Shown one piece after another: positions 14,101-24,300 of a stretch of DNA of 64,000 nt. The position numbers and the translations under genes were made by a program. The notes under the pieces are model-generated. The model was not told where the DNA came from. It made no database searches and saw nothing but the letters and a program-made list of their open reading frames with translations. Origin of the DNA: Siniperca chuatsi (Eukaryota; Chordata; Actinopteri; Centrarchiformes; Sinipercidae); contig NC_058046.1 in assembly GCF_020085105.1 (NCBI RefSeq), positions 23,835,675-23,899,674 on the forward strand, in the 5' to 3' direction. Each line of letters begins with the position of its first letter. Position 1 is the first letter of the stretch.

Positions 14101-15524
14101 AGCACCAGAGCCTGCAACAAAGGTCACTTAACAGAAACTGTTCAAGGGATGAGCTGTAACCAGTTTGACGTGTACTGCATGTTGTGCTCTCTACTGCTTA
14201 TTTTCAGAAGCTTCAACCAGTATAAACAGGAGGCCTAAACAGAAACCTTAGTCAACAGGCTACAGACAAAAATTATATTTTTTAAAACAAATAGTAAGCA
14301 CATTTAATGTAATCTTTGTGCCTGAGAAATGATATTCAGTAAAGATTATTAAATTTCTGTTCTGCGAATGCCACGAGACAAAACATGTAAAAACTGTAAC
14401 TTTAGTCATTAGCCAGAGCTTATGAAACCATTGATTGCCACAGCTTAGTTTACTGTAGAGCAGTGATTCTCAGCCAGGGGTACTTGTACACCAAGGGGTA
14501 CTTTACCAGGAATTACCAGGGAGTACGTGGAAAAATTGTGCAGCTCAGCTAATATGAAAAAATAGAAATTATGATTTGATGATATATATCCACATATTTG
14601 TGTTTAGGAGAAAAATCAACACACAAGTAAGACTTCAAATTTGTATGATGGGGATCTTTATAGTTATTGTCACAATAACTTACAAAATATGGTAGTCTGC
14701 ACAAGATATGCCTCAGTTTTCCAGTCAATTGCAAGTTGATTAAGACTGCAGAAAGACTAGTTAGAAGAAAGACAACAAGAAGCTAAAAGTAAAGATATTG
14801 TAAATGGTTGAGACAATCAGTTGAGTGTCACTCCAAATGGCAGTAGTACAATTGCAAACTACTGAAAAATACCATTGAACAATACAATAAAGCGATCCCA
14901 TCTATCAAAGGTGTATGATACAGGGGTACTTAGGCCCATCTGATAGGCCTGTGTGGGTACGTCGGACAAAAAAAGGTTGGGAACCACTGCTGTAAGCAAC
15001 AGCTACCCATTTATGTGGCACACTGTCTTATCTATGTCCTATTCCTTTGTCTTTTGTAAAGAATGAGAAAAATCAGGTCTGATATTGTGTTGGCAAACAG
15101 GTTCAACACAGGTCCATGTTGGAAAAGGGGTATGAGGGGTAAGAGATGGGGAGACTATTAAACTCAAGGACCACTTACTATAGACTGTCTGTCTTTCTAT
15201 TACTTCTAGTCCTTGATTAAACTTACAGTACTACGCCACACAGCCGCTTAGCTGCAGTGTGGTTATTACATCCAGAATGTTAAGACTCTTATACAGGGTA
15301 TTTATTGCAAACTAAGTAAAACTAGACTTGCTTAAGAAGCTTAATTTGCAAAAGATGCAACAGACATTCGGCCACTAATATTTTAAGGTACGGAGGTTTT
15401 GCAGATAAATGTAAGCAGGGAAATATTCCAATATTCCTGTCAACTGTCCATTTCTCTTGTTTCAGACATCACCCGCACACACAGCAACGCTGAAGAGTAT
15501 TTGGACGACGAGGACTCGGACTGA
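5198..15524 (+). CDS. ostf1: Osteoclast stimulating factor 1 (SH3-ankyrin adaptor), complete
   Basis: Ten exons: 5198-5231, 8971-9017, 10485-10535, 11373-11436, 11570-11623, 11876-11983, 12377-12426, 13498-13576, 13823-13921 and 15466-15524. The total is 645 nt, or 214 residues plus TGA, the same length as human OSTF1. The start follows the [12 protein letters not shown] proline-rich leader. Residues about 12-71 form an SH3 domain ([19 protein letters not shown]). Residues about 72-168 are ankyrin repeats ([42 protein letters not shown]). The acidic tail is [12 protein letters not shown]. The family is a cytoplasmic adaptor binding proline-rich ligands and implicated in signalling that indirectly promotes osteoclast formation. 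All junctions are GT-AG and all phases close. It is divergent from nmrk1. Confidence 0.97.
6060..6391. mobile_element. Foldback (hairpin) miniature element in ostf1 intron 1
   Basis: The two halves are imperfect inverted copies. GTTATACTGAGAGGTGTTTC (6212-6231) pairs with 6283-6302 at 19 of 20 positions. Outer segments also pair: TTTATTAGGTACACC at 6060 with the complement near 6377-6391, and TTCAGTTT-TGTTGAAACTG near 6144 with its complement near 6340-6362. The central spacer is about 50 nt and partly self-complementary. No ORF is present. It is most likely a non-autonomous DNA transposon. Confidence 0.75.
6798..6860 (+). repeat. Possible tRNA-derived SINE head
   Basis: GGTTCAAACCT (6830-6840) resembles a Pol III B box and follows a GTGGTGGCAG segment by a tRNA-like distance. 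No intact tRNA cloverleaf can be drawn. It may be a decayed SINE or chance. Confidence 0.3.
7870..7990 (+). repeat. (AAT)n tract with dispersed repeat fragment
   Basis: An AATAAT run leads into TTGTATAGCACCTTTTTTAA and AAAGTTACAAGGTACTGCACA, a motif pair typical of a repeat scattered through fish genomes. It lies in ostf1 intron 1. The rest of intron 1 (to 8970) shows nothing I can identify beyond AT-rich sequence. Confidence 0.45.
9195..9385 (+). pseudogene. Fragment of a LINE reverse-transcriptase C-terminus
   Basis: Forward translation across stops gives ILATKQLL, then SPMCRFCND, then [11 protein letters not shown]. This is the CxxC...H/FW-C pattern near the ORF2 C-terminus of L1/Tx1-type LINEs. 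It is short, degenerate and inside ostf1 intron 2. I see no 5' part. Confidence 0.5.
9838..10008 (+). repeat. Dispersed repeat copy A (also at 43790-44020)
   Basis: The core CAGAGCCCAAGCTCATGTC then CTTGTTTTGTCCGATCAAC matches, with substitutions, CAGAGCTCAAGGTGACCTC then CTGTTTTGTTTGACCAAC in the 43.8-kb copy. Both end in AT-rich ATTAATTAT sequence. It is an old interspersed family in ostf1 intron 2, possibly a hAT-type miniature element; family not verified. Confidence 0.6.
10270..10452 (+). repeat. Dispersed repeat abutting ostf1 exon 3
   Basis: It begins AATGGACTGTACTTGTATAG, continues with CTTCCGACCACTCAAAGCG, and ends with ACCTTCCGATTGGTTCCACA. I recognise these motifs as a common teleost repeat. 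Its right edge is about 32 bp before the exon 3 acceptor at 10484. Confidence 0.65.
10736..11240 (+). repeat. Dispersed repeat, copy related to 36190-36450
   Basis: AGCTAAAAACAAGGACAACA, AAGCTGAACAAAGA and AACTATTATGTACA occur in the same order in the mapkapk5-atxn2 intergenic region. Here the copy extends further, to GTGCTCTGTAGCGCCTACCA. It lies in ostf1 intron 3. No ORF. Confidence 0.65.
12427..13497. other. ostf1 intron 7, no identified content
   Basis: A 1.07-kb intron of moderate AT content. No coding frame, RNA gene or recognisable repeat stands out. Confidence 0.5.
14461..14989. mobile_element. hAT-like miniature element in ostf1 intron 9
   Basis: The left end is CAGTGATTCTCAGCCA. 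The right end, reverse-complemented, is CAGTGGTTCCCAACCT: an imperfect 16-bp terminal inverted repeat starting CAGTG. The flanks CTGTAGAG (14453-14460) and CTGTAAGC (14990-14997) look like a decayed 8-bp target duplication. The 529-bp interior has no transposase frame. Family (hAT) is inferred from termini and 8-bp flank. Confidence 0.7.
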
Positions 15525-16460
15525 GCCACCCCTGTTGTCACTGTCTTCCATTGGGTTTGGGGGGGGGGGGGGTGTCGTGGCCCTCTGCGTCACTTTTGTG
15601 TGAATTTCAAAGCATTGAATTAATGCGTTTCACAGTTTGCCTGCTTTGCCAAGTGCACTTCCATATGTAGGGAATTTGTCTTGGAGCATCGGTTGCACAC
15701 TGTGGACTGAGGGGCAGAATATATACGTAGTCGTGGAAAATGGACCAAAGCTCTAAGAAACACATTCCAAACATAAAGATTATGTTCAACCTATTTACAC
15801 TGGGCATTAAAGTGCCAGTGCAGATTAATATATTGATCTGATCTGTGTCCAGTTAGGTTTAAATGCTCCATTTAAATTACTGAACTACTAAAATCACCCA
15901 AAAGGAATTGAAAACACATTATCTCTTGCAGCTATATCACAACTAGGCACAATTTATATGAGGGACCCAATGAGACATTATGTTATCTGCTCAAATTAAG
16001 GGTCAGTAATGTGCACAAATGGGCTAAATAGGGGAAAACTAACTGCCTTGTATGACAGTAATCTTCCTCCTCCTCCATAATTTCATGAAACCCACCTGTT
16101 ACTCTCTGTACTGCATGTATTTTGGTCTGTCATTTCCACTGCCATTAAAGACCTATCAGTTCAGTGTAACTAAAGTCTTCCATGTGTGAAACAGATTTTA
16201 AATTACTCTTTCATCTTTCAAGCTTTTGATCATTTGATTTCCATCGTGGGAGCAAGTTTTCTGGTTTTATTGCTGCTTTCCAACAAATTCTGTTAAAAAC
16301 AGTGCCTTAAATGTGTGTAATATATCAAGTGTATTTTTGGTTATGTATCAGTGTTTCTTTTTTTTCTCTTCTGAGGTTATGAATTTCTTAAGATGATTTT
16401 GTTATAGATATCTATCTGCTCTGTCTTCAATCTGCAATAAAAGATTAACTTAAAATGTCA
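15525..16460 (+). other. ostf1 3' UTR
   Basis: Sequence from the stop codon to just past the poly(A) signal. A run of 14 G (15559-15572) starts 35 nt after the stop. The rest is AT-rich without frames. The extent is inferred from the first well-placed AATAAA. Confidence 0.65.
16436..16441 (+). terminator. Polyadenylation signal of ostf1
   Basis: AATAAA about 0.9 kb after the stop, followed within 60 bp by T-rich sequence. This is the best candidate 3' end for ostf1. Confidence 0.65.
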
Positions 16461-17810
16461 CAATGAGTTGACATTTTTTTGAAAGCTAACAACAAATAGC
16501 ATAAATATGGCATAGAGAAAATAATCAAAAATGGTCTGTCAAAACGGATCTTTGGATGCAAGTGTTAAGATTAAATGCTTTGTCAGGAATTAGATTTTCC
16601 CCCAAAGTCATACTAGAGATTATAAATAATTACTCAAAGCTTCTCACAGGAAGCCAAATCCCTCTCATTAATAAGTGTATGTGTGCAAACAAACCTATCC
16701 TGTACATGTAAAGGAATGCGATTGTGGGCTGCATATTTATCTGAGCAGGAATGCACACCAATAAATACTCAAAAACACTGCAAAAGGAAAAAATATATTC
16801 AAAAGTCAAAGAATTCCTTTATTACAAAGTCAGCATGTTGATGACACTCCAAAGACAGACAGGGCAAAAAAAAAAAAAATAGATGTGTAGACAGAAATAC
16901 AGCTTGTCTTTCATGAGGGATTCAGGTACATGCTACATAACTGCCAGACCAGAGAAAAAAACAAGACTGGTAAAGCAGAGAAAAAGCTTTCCTTGACATT
17001 TCTCCCTGACTTATCAACATTAACAGGAATGGCTACTTCAGGTGAAATGAATCCTTTACATCTTTGTTTGATGCCAGACCCAAAGAAGCAAGCATTTCTT
17101 GAAACTCAAAATATATAAAACCTACCTCTCCGTACTTTATGAGTACACATAAAACAGAGGCAACTGGTATTTATCAAGAGTAGAAGTGCTGACAAAACTA
17201 TTTCTGACTTTCAGGTGGTTTTTAATGAGCTGTTTTTTTTAAAAAAGGACATGGTTTATTTCTCCTCAGTCAGCATCCATGTTGGGAGAGCTTGGATAAA
17301 ATCAGAAATGTTGTTTGTCTTCACTGAGCAGATAAGAGAGAGGAAGTGACTAGTGGAAGCTACTTAATATTTGTGAAATCTGTCTAAAGCTTAGGTTAGC
17401 CTGAATGTCAGTCAGAGGGGCATCCTGCAGCAGGAACTACTAAGTAAGAGGATGCAGGTGAGGGAAGTAGCATCTTCAAAATCAAATGCCCTCTGGGACT
17501 TTTAGTAACACTGAGCCAAACGGAGCAGCAAACAGCAGGTAAATGATGTGACTATGTTTCCCTTGGGGGATTTCCATTGTTGGGAGTATCAATATCAAGA
17601 TACATGCCCTGACTTTACAGTGCAAAAATGCTATTAAATACATTATCTTTCAGCAATAATGCTCACTCGGGAGATCAATTCTGTTATTTGTGGGTGGGGA
17701 AGAGATGGAAGCAGCTCTGATTCATTGATAGGCCTCCAGATAATACAAAGGTTCAGCATACTGAACCAGGCACACACACAAGCACACATAAATTAATTAC
17801 ATACTGACAC

Positions 17811-17886
17811 ACATCCAGACAGACATGGTCAAAGCAAAACAAAACAGCACATCCAGACAGACATGGTCAAAGCAAAACAAAACAGC
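17811..17886. repeat. Perfect 38-bp tandem duplication
   Basis: Two back-to-back copies (17811-17848, 17849-17886) both begin ACATCCAGACAGACATGG and end AAAACAAAACAGC. No mismatch between copies suggests a recent duplication. Confidence 0.9.
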
Positions 17887-18008
17887 AGCATTCAGGTTCC
17901 ACTTTCAGTGAGAAGCTGTGCTGATTCTGCAATACTGTACATTTGATGTGCTAAAATGTATGATCCAACATTAAAACAAAACAAAAAACAAACTTGACTG
18001 CTGCACAT

Positions 18009-18620
18009 TAAAGCAAAATGTTAGTCATTTTGGGAAACACACTTAATTCGCTTTATGGCGTTGGAGATTGATACCACTCCCATGTGTTTGTTAAATAAGG
18101 CACCAGCACCTCTAAAACTCACTAATTAACAAGTTATATCTTGTCTTGTTTAATTTGTACAAAAAACAAAGTGAAAAATGACAATTCTTCACTCAGCTTT
18201 ATGCACTTTATGTGCCGGTGCCCAGACAATTTTTTTGGCTGTGACCCGTTGCCAGGCAACGAGTGGAGACTCCAGGAAGTTATGCCCTTTAAGAAATAGT
18301 CCGGCAGGCAAATAAACCCCATAAAATGGCAAATGGTTGATTTTACATTTCGATTTTTGGACGGATTAAACAAACAAGATATAATTAGTTAATTAGTGAG
18401 CTTTAGAGGTACTGGTAGGCGGATTTTGTTAACACTGGACAGAGCCAGGCTAGCTGTTTCCCCTTGTTTCCAGTCTTTAAGCTAAGATAAGCTAACCAGC
18501 TGCTAGCTATAGCCTTGTATTCAATGGACAGAGTGGTATCAAGCTTCTCATCTGGCTTAATTCTTAATCTCAGCAAGAAAGCGAATAAGTTATTTCCCAA
18601 AATGCTGAACCATTTCTTTA
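18009..18620. mobile_element. Long foldback element downstream of mapkapk5
   Basis: The left arm (CATTTTGGGAAA, ATTCGCTTTATGGCG, GATACCACTC, CACCTCTAAAACTCACTAAT) is repeated as reverse complement in the right arm, ending TTTCCCAAAATGCTGAACC. The centre is an almost perfect palindrome, CGTTGCC-A-GGCAACG (18247-18261). The left arm has lost a segment present in the right arm (AGCCAGGCTAGCTG...). No ORF. It is a non-autonomous inverted-repeat element of a type common in fish. Confidence 0.8.
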
Positions 18621-21329
18621 ATGTGTCAGTGGTTAAGTTAACAAGGGGTTAACTTAAGACACAAGCCAATCAATTTATCTAAAAATCAAGATTTTTCCCC
18701 AAATATGATGCTAAATGAATTTCAACAAAATGTTGCCAAACCAATACAATGAATTGTGGAATGAAAGACTTTGTCACAATAACTTACTATGTGACTTCCT
18801 CACATGAAAACGAGCACATTACAGCCAAAAGGACAAACACCAATCACTACTTATGATGATTCTGAGTTTCCCCTTCATCCTGTAATTAATTTTTACTGAT
18901 AAAAGCAGTAAAGGATGAAGATGCCGCCCCATCAACAAGGCACATTTGAGCATAAAACCACATGTTAATAAGGCCTTTTCAAACACAAGCTGTGGTTATC
19001 ATTAAGCTTTTAAGGGAGACTGTATGACAAACCATCATCAAGACCTACAGTCAAAATGATCTCTCAGAATCATGTTAGTAATGATTGCTCATTTTTTTGT
19101 TTTGAAGCCAAACCTAAATAAGAAATACAAGACAATCAAATGAAGGCTTGCATTTTTTCTTCATGTCAGTTACAAATGGTGTGAAAAAGGATCAGCTTAC
19201 ATATCATCACTGTCCTGTGTCTCCAAAATGTCAACCATTCATGAGCTAAGAAAAACAGCCCTGTTTTTAGCTATGTGACAATGCAAAAAGATAATCCAAT
19301 GAGTTTTTAAATGGTTTATTTATCTTATGAAGTGGGAGAATTTTCTCAATCTCAGTTTCTCAAAATCACCAAAATTGGTGATACAAGTTTTTCCACTGGA
19401 CAGCAACAATATATTGCACCAATGTTTGCTAATTACTCAGAATATCTTTTCATTAAGGTAAAAAAAAACATGGTTAATGCAGTAATAGTGACAGGAAAAT
19501 ATGTTCACAGAAAAAATTATTCCATATAAAGCCAAGAACTTGTCAAAGGGGAATTTCAAACAAACGTATGAGGATTTTTAAAATAAACAATAAACATTAT
19601 TGAAGAAATAACCAGGCACTGAACAAGAGAACTTGCACTCTCAGCCATCTAAGCCCTGTTCTGTTGACTCAACATGGCCTCATTCAAACACCTGAACATG
19701 AATCCCTTCTTTCAACCCCTCTTTGAATAAATAATATCAGATATGACTATAGCACTAGAGCTAAAAAGTTCACTTTGGCTAATCAGTGATATGATATTAA
19801 TTACAACTAGAGGATGAGTGAAGGGGGGGAGCATTTGCTGGTATTCAGACCATTGAAATGAAGTAGGGAAGGTCAGACAGTAATACTAACAGACTGATAC
19901 ACACCATCTCACTATCATGCACTATCAATACATGAATAAATTATTGCCCTATTGCACATTCAGTGGCACAGCATGTTGAGACTGAAATCCTAACAGACCT
20001 GTTTTATGGATGCTGAAACCTTTCTACTGATCTTTTCTGGCAAAAAGATGTCGACTATGTTGGACCAAAACTGCGCCAGGTGTTTTTTTGTGTTTCTGTT
20101 GGCTCAAGTAGCAAGCGCTCCTGCTTTAAAAAGGACTTAAATATCAACTGACCCTGGTCTGAATTCCAGTAAATACAAGTCAAAGCAGCTCAGACTGCTT
20201 CAGTTTCACAGATAAACAACTTTAATTGAAGACTGAACTTAAGACCTTTCAGAATCCCATCAGAAATGTATAAAATGCCTTTGCAAATATTTGAAATAAT
20301 TCACTTCATTTTACTTGCCAGACACAAACATCAGAAACAGTATCATCGCTTCATGTGAATGGAGTTTGTGTGTGAAATCTACATGGATCTAGATAATCGT
20401 GAAAAGTTCATTCTTGACCTTGGAAACAGTTTGACAATAAAGTCTTAACTCAACTGGAGCTTTCAACAGCATCTCACAATCTAAGAAAAGAAGGCTGCGA
20501 GACAGTTAAAAGTTCCAAAAAAAGCTAGTAAGTGGACCTTAAATTAAGATGTTTTTGTCAAAAAACATTGATCTAAATGAGTCTGAAAGAAACCCAGCCA
20601 TAGTGTTCATGCCTATGCAGCATGCTTCGATCTGTTTAGTGCCGTCTCTTACCAGCTTCAAAAAAGGGGTTTTGACTAAATTAATTTGGGGCTGCATTCG
20701 TCTATTTCATGACACTTTCTTTTACCTCCATTTCCACTCTGCCTTGACCTCTATACAACAAAAAGGTCAGGGGAAAGTTACACAAAAACAAAGATTCAGA
20801 TAACTTAAATGCAGTCTGAGATTCAGAGTGTGTTTGGAAGAACAAAGTCACATCGTAGACGGCTTCTCTCGACTTTAGAGCCCACTGCCAGGCTACAAGT
20901 AAGGTATAAAATAATGGAATTCTTTGTTTAAATAAATAAAATTCTTAGGATGGTTAAAAGTAAATAAAATAGAATAAAAGGAAATAACTGGGATAAAACA
21001 CGTGACGTCTTGGACAAGCAGCTAATAAAAATTCCCTCCCAGAAAATAATTTCTTTAACTGATCTTTCTCTTTTTTCTTTTTTTTTTTTGCAAAAATGAA
21101 AATATAGTTGTTTTTTTTCAATGTTCTTTGCAAGTGTCCATTTAAAAAAAAAATTATAGTACCAATGAGTCCTCTGAAATATATCTACAGCTGTACAATA
21201 GGTCTTGCAAGTGAATTCATGAAAAAACAAAATTAGCGCATCATTTTACATAAAAAAGCCTCTTTACAGATATGGGTTAAAAAGGGTCATAATAAACAAT
21301 ATAAAAAGAAGATAGAAAGACAGCGTTTG

Positions 21330-24300
21330 CTAATGAGATTCTTGGAGATTCGTCTTCTCTTCGATGGCCTGTTTTACTATTTCAGCCAACTTCAAGCGGT
21401 CAACTTTATCAGAAAAGGCTCGTCCTGCAATGAAAAAGCTGGAGGTTACGGACATAGTAACTACATGAACAACAGAAAGACACATAAATGAAAAATTATT
21501 AATGCTTTTAACTGGAAAAGAGCTCAAGAATGTGTTGCTTAACTAATTCATACCATCGTTTGTCTTTTTCACTTATTTTTGTTATCTATTAGGCTTTAAC
21601 CACAGAGACTAAAAACTAAAAATAGAATATATATATAAAAACTAAAACAATTAATCAATTGTCATATTAGTTGCTGATTAATTCTCTGTCCATTGAATAA
21701 TCGATTAATTGACCAATCGTTTCAGCTCTACTGTTAACCCATTAGTCCTCGGCCATTCAAGATCACTTCTGATTTGAGCTGCAATGTAACGTTTGGTCTT
21801 GCCTATTTATTTGTTGACATGGACAACGGAGCTGCGTTTGTTTTTGCTGGCGGATGAAGCAAATAGGCCATATAATGTGGGGAGTCATTACAGATGAATA
21901 AATATACAGGAAAAAAAAAAAATTCAATAGTTATGTTGATAATGTTAGATTAATTAACAATAAATGACAGAAGGAAAGACAACTACAGGAAAGTTCTAAC
22001 AGCTTTTTTTTCTAGATGTCAAAAGGTAACAACAGCTTTGTTTTTAATTTGTTTATTACAAAAGAGAATAAAGAGAAATTAAGACGGCTTTTGCAAGATA
22101 TAGACAAGATGAAATGGTACTGACCGTCCCAGCTGAGCCCCTGCAGGCCGTCTCTCAGCAGTTTACAGTCTCTGTTGAACCTCCAGGCTTCATACATCAC
22201 CTCATTCAGCTTCTCATCCTCGTTCTCTCCTGCACAAACAAACATATTCACTTCAGAAGCTACTCTCCCTTTCTCTTTCTCTCAGAGATATTTTGCATTG
22301 GCAAGAGAACAACTTCACAATCATGCCTCAAATAAGCTATAATATATACAGCTCATTTAGCTTAATTAGAATTCCAGTGATATTATTCATTATACCTGTT
22401 AAAACATGGGTGAATATCACCAATTACATTTTGGGGAAAAAAAGAACATAATTAATAGTTGATCAACTATTTCCTGTGCACACTGGCAGTTTCTTTGTTT
22501 TCATCTTCAACTGGCAAAATGCTTCTTAGCTGAATAGACTAAAGACACATTTTTCACTTCACTCATCAAGCCAACATAACTTTAAAAGAAATGTCGATAC
22601 ATTGTCTGTGATGTATGCAGCAAATTATACCAGTGTATACCGTTGTGTAATACAGTCTGTGTATTTGTAGTTATTTCTTCAGTAAAATGCTGGTTGCACA
22701 TCTGCTTAAGCATCAGTGTGGGTTTACTGACCAGCTTGTGGTAGTATACACTGTGCAATGACATCTCGTAACTTTTCCAGCGCTACGTTGGAGTCTTCCC
22801 CTCCGTTCTCTGGGTCATGAATGAAGAAACCGTCACTGGGCTTGGGGCTGCAACATGGACACCCAAACACATTTCAGACCAAACTTTGATATTTTATCAA
22901 ATAATGTTATGTAAAATACATAATAACAAAGACTATAGAATACATGGACAGGAGAATAGTAACTGAGAATGAGATTTTAGTTTAGATTTAGCACTGAGTT
23001 ATACAGGAAGGCAGAAACATTCTCACCCTGCCCTCACAGAGCTACTGTACCTTATCAGTGCAATAATAATTTAAAGTGCAATGTATCTATACTTCAAAAA
23101 CAGAAACATTTTATGTTTCTAAACTTTTTAAAACAAGATGAGAAAAGTTGACACAAAAACCTCAACAACAGCAAACATACACTAGTAGTTTCCGCTTCCT
23201 GAGGATTGGGTTGTTGACAGAGTTTAGGGGCTTCAGGCTGACGTTCAGATCCTGAATTCTCATGTTGGCCAACTGCTCCGCATGGGCCTGCTGGATACCT
23301 GCGACTACCGCCTGGAAGGTAATAAGTACTCAACAGTGGCCTCTGCTGAAAATTCATTTAGGAACAGCATCATGACCGTATAATGTTGGTGAAACGAAAG
23401 ATTGTGCACCTTTAACTTCCCCACTCACCTTGTCCATCATCATCTGGGCGGAGGGCAGCACATTGTCAAGGGCCTCAGTGCAGTTGAGCCAAGGGTGGGC
23501 CAAGACTCCTTCAATAGTCAGCCTCTCCTCTGGCTTCACCTTCAGCAGCCTGTAGGGAAGGGGACGAGGAGAGCGAGGGAGAACAAATTATTGGACAGAA
23601 AAAGGATGAATGAAGAAGTGTGCAGAGGGATGATATAAATAAGAGTGGGGAAGTAGGAGAAAAGGAGTAAGGATATGTGGGGAGAGGCAAAGCAAGTGAG
23701 GATATTAGGGACAATAACAAATAAATAATATATAAGAAGCAGGCATATAGAAGTTTTTTATGTTTTGGATATTTAAAAAAAACAACAACAAAACGACTGA
23801 CAACAAGAGATGGTGTACAAAGTTGGATCAAGAGCCAAATCTAAATCTCACAAATATGTCATGGGTGCTTCAAAACAACAAAGAGCCACAATCAGTCTTA
23901 AAAGTCAACTTTTATATTTCTACCCCTGCTAGAGTGAGAACAAAAACATAGATCCCTTGTTTTACATGTCACCATTTAACTGTTAAACAAGCTAATTTAC
24001 AGAATACGCCATTCAGCTGTTAGGATGGAGAGGCATGCTATGTTTTGGGTATATGGCAAGATGAGGTAACCAGCCCAGAGCAGGGAAAAAGAAACTTAGA
24101 GACTCACTTGCGTACAATGTCCTTGGCCATCTCAGAGATCTGGCTCCACTCATCTTCGGGGAAGTCAAAGCTGCCCGTCATAATCTTCTTCCTCATGTCC
24201 TTCGGGATGGTGCGACTGTGGTGCTTGGAGTAGAACGGAGGATAACCACACAGCATCACGTAGATGATCACACCGAGAGACCACAAGTCACAGCTCTGAA

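Larger units (their letters stand above)
16461..21329. other. Convergent ostf1-mapkapk5 interval, possible long mapkapk5 3' UTR
   Basis: No exon of either gene was found in this 4.9 kb. TTTATT at 16818-16823 is AATAAA on the minus strand and is followed, in minus sense, by T-rich sequence. mapkapk5 could therefore carry a 3' UTR of about 4.5 kb ending about 350 bp from the ostf1 end. Other minus-strand AATAAA copies exist (for example 19315-19320). The interval also holds a foldback element and a 38-bp tandem duplication. Confidence 0.4.
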
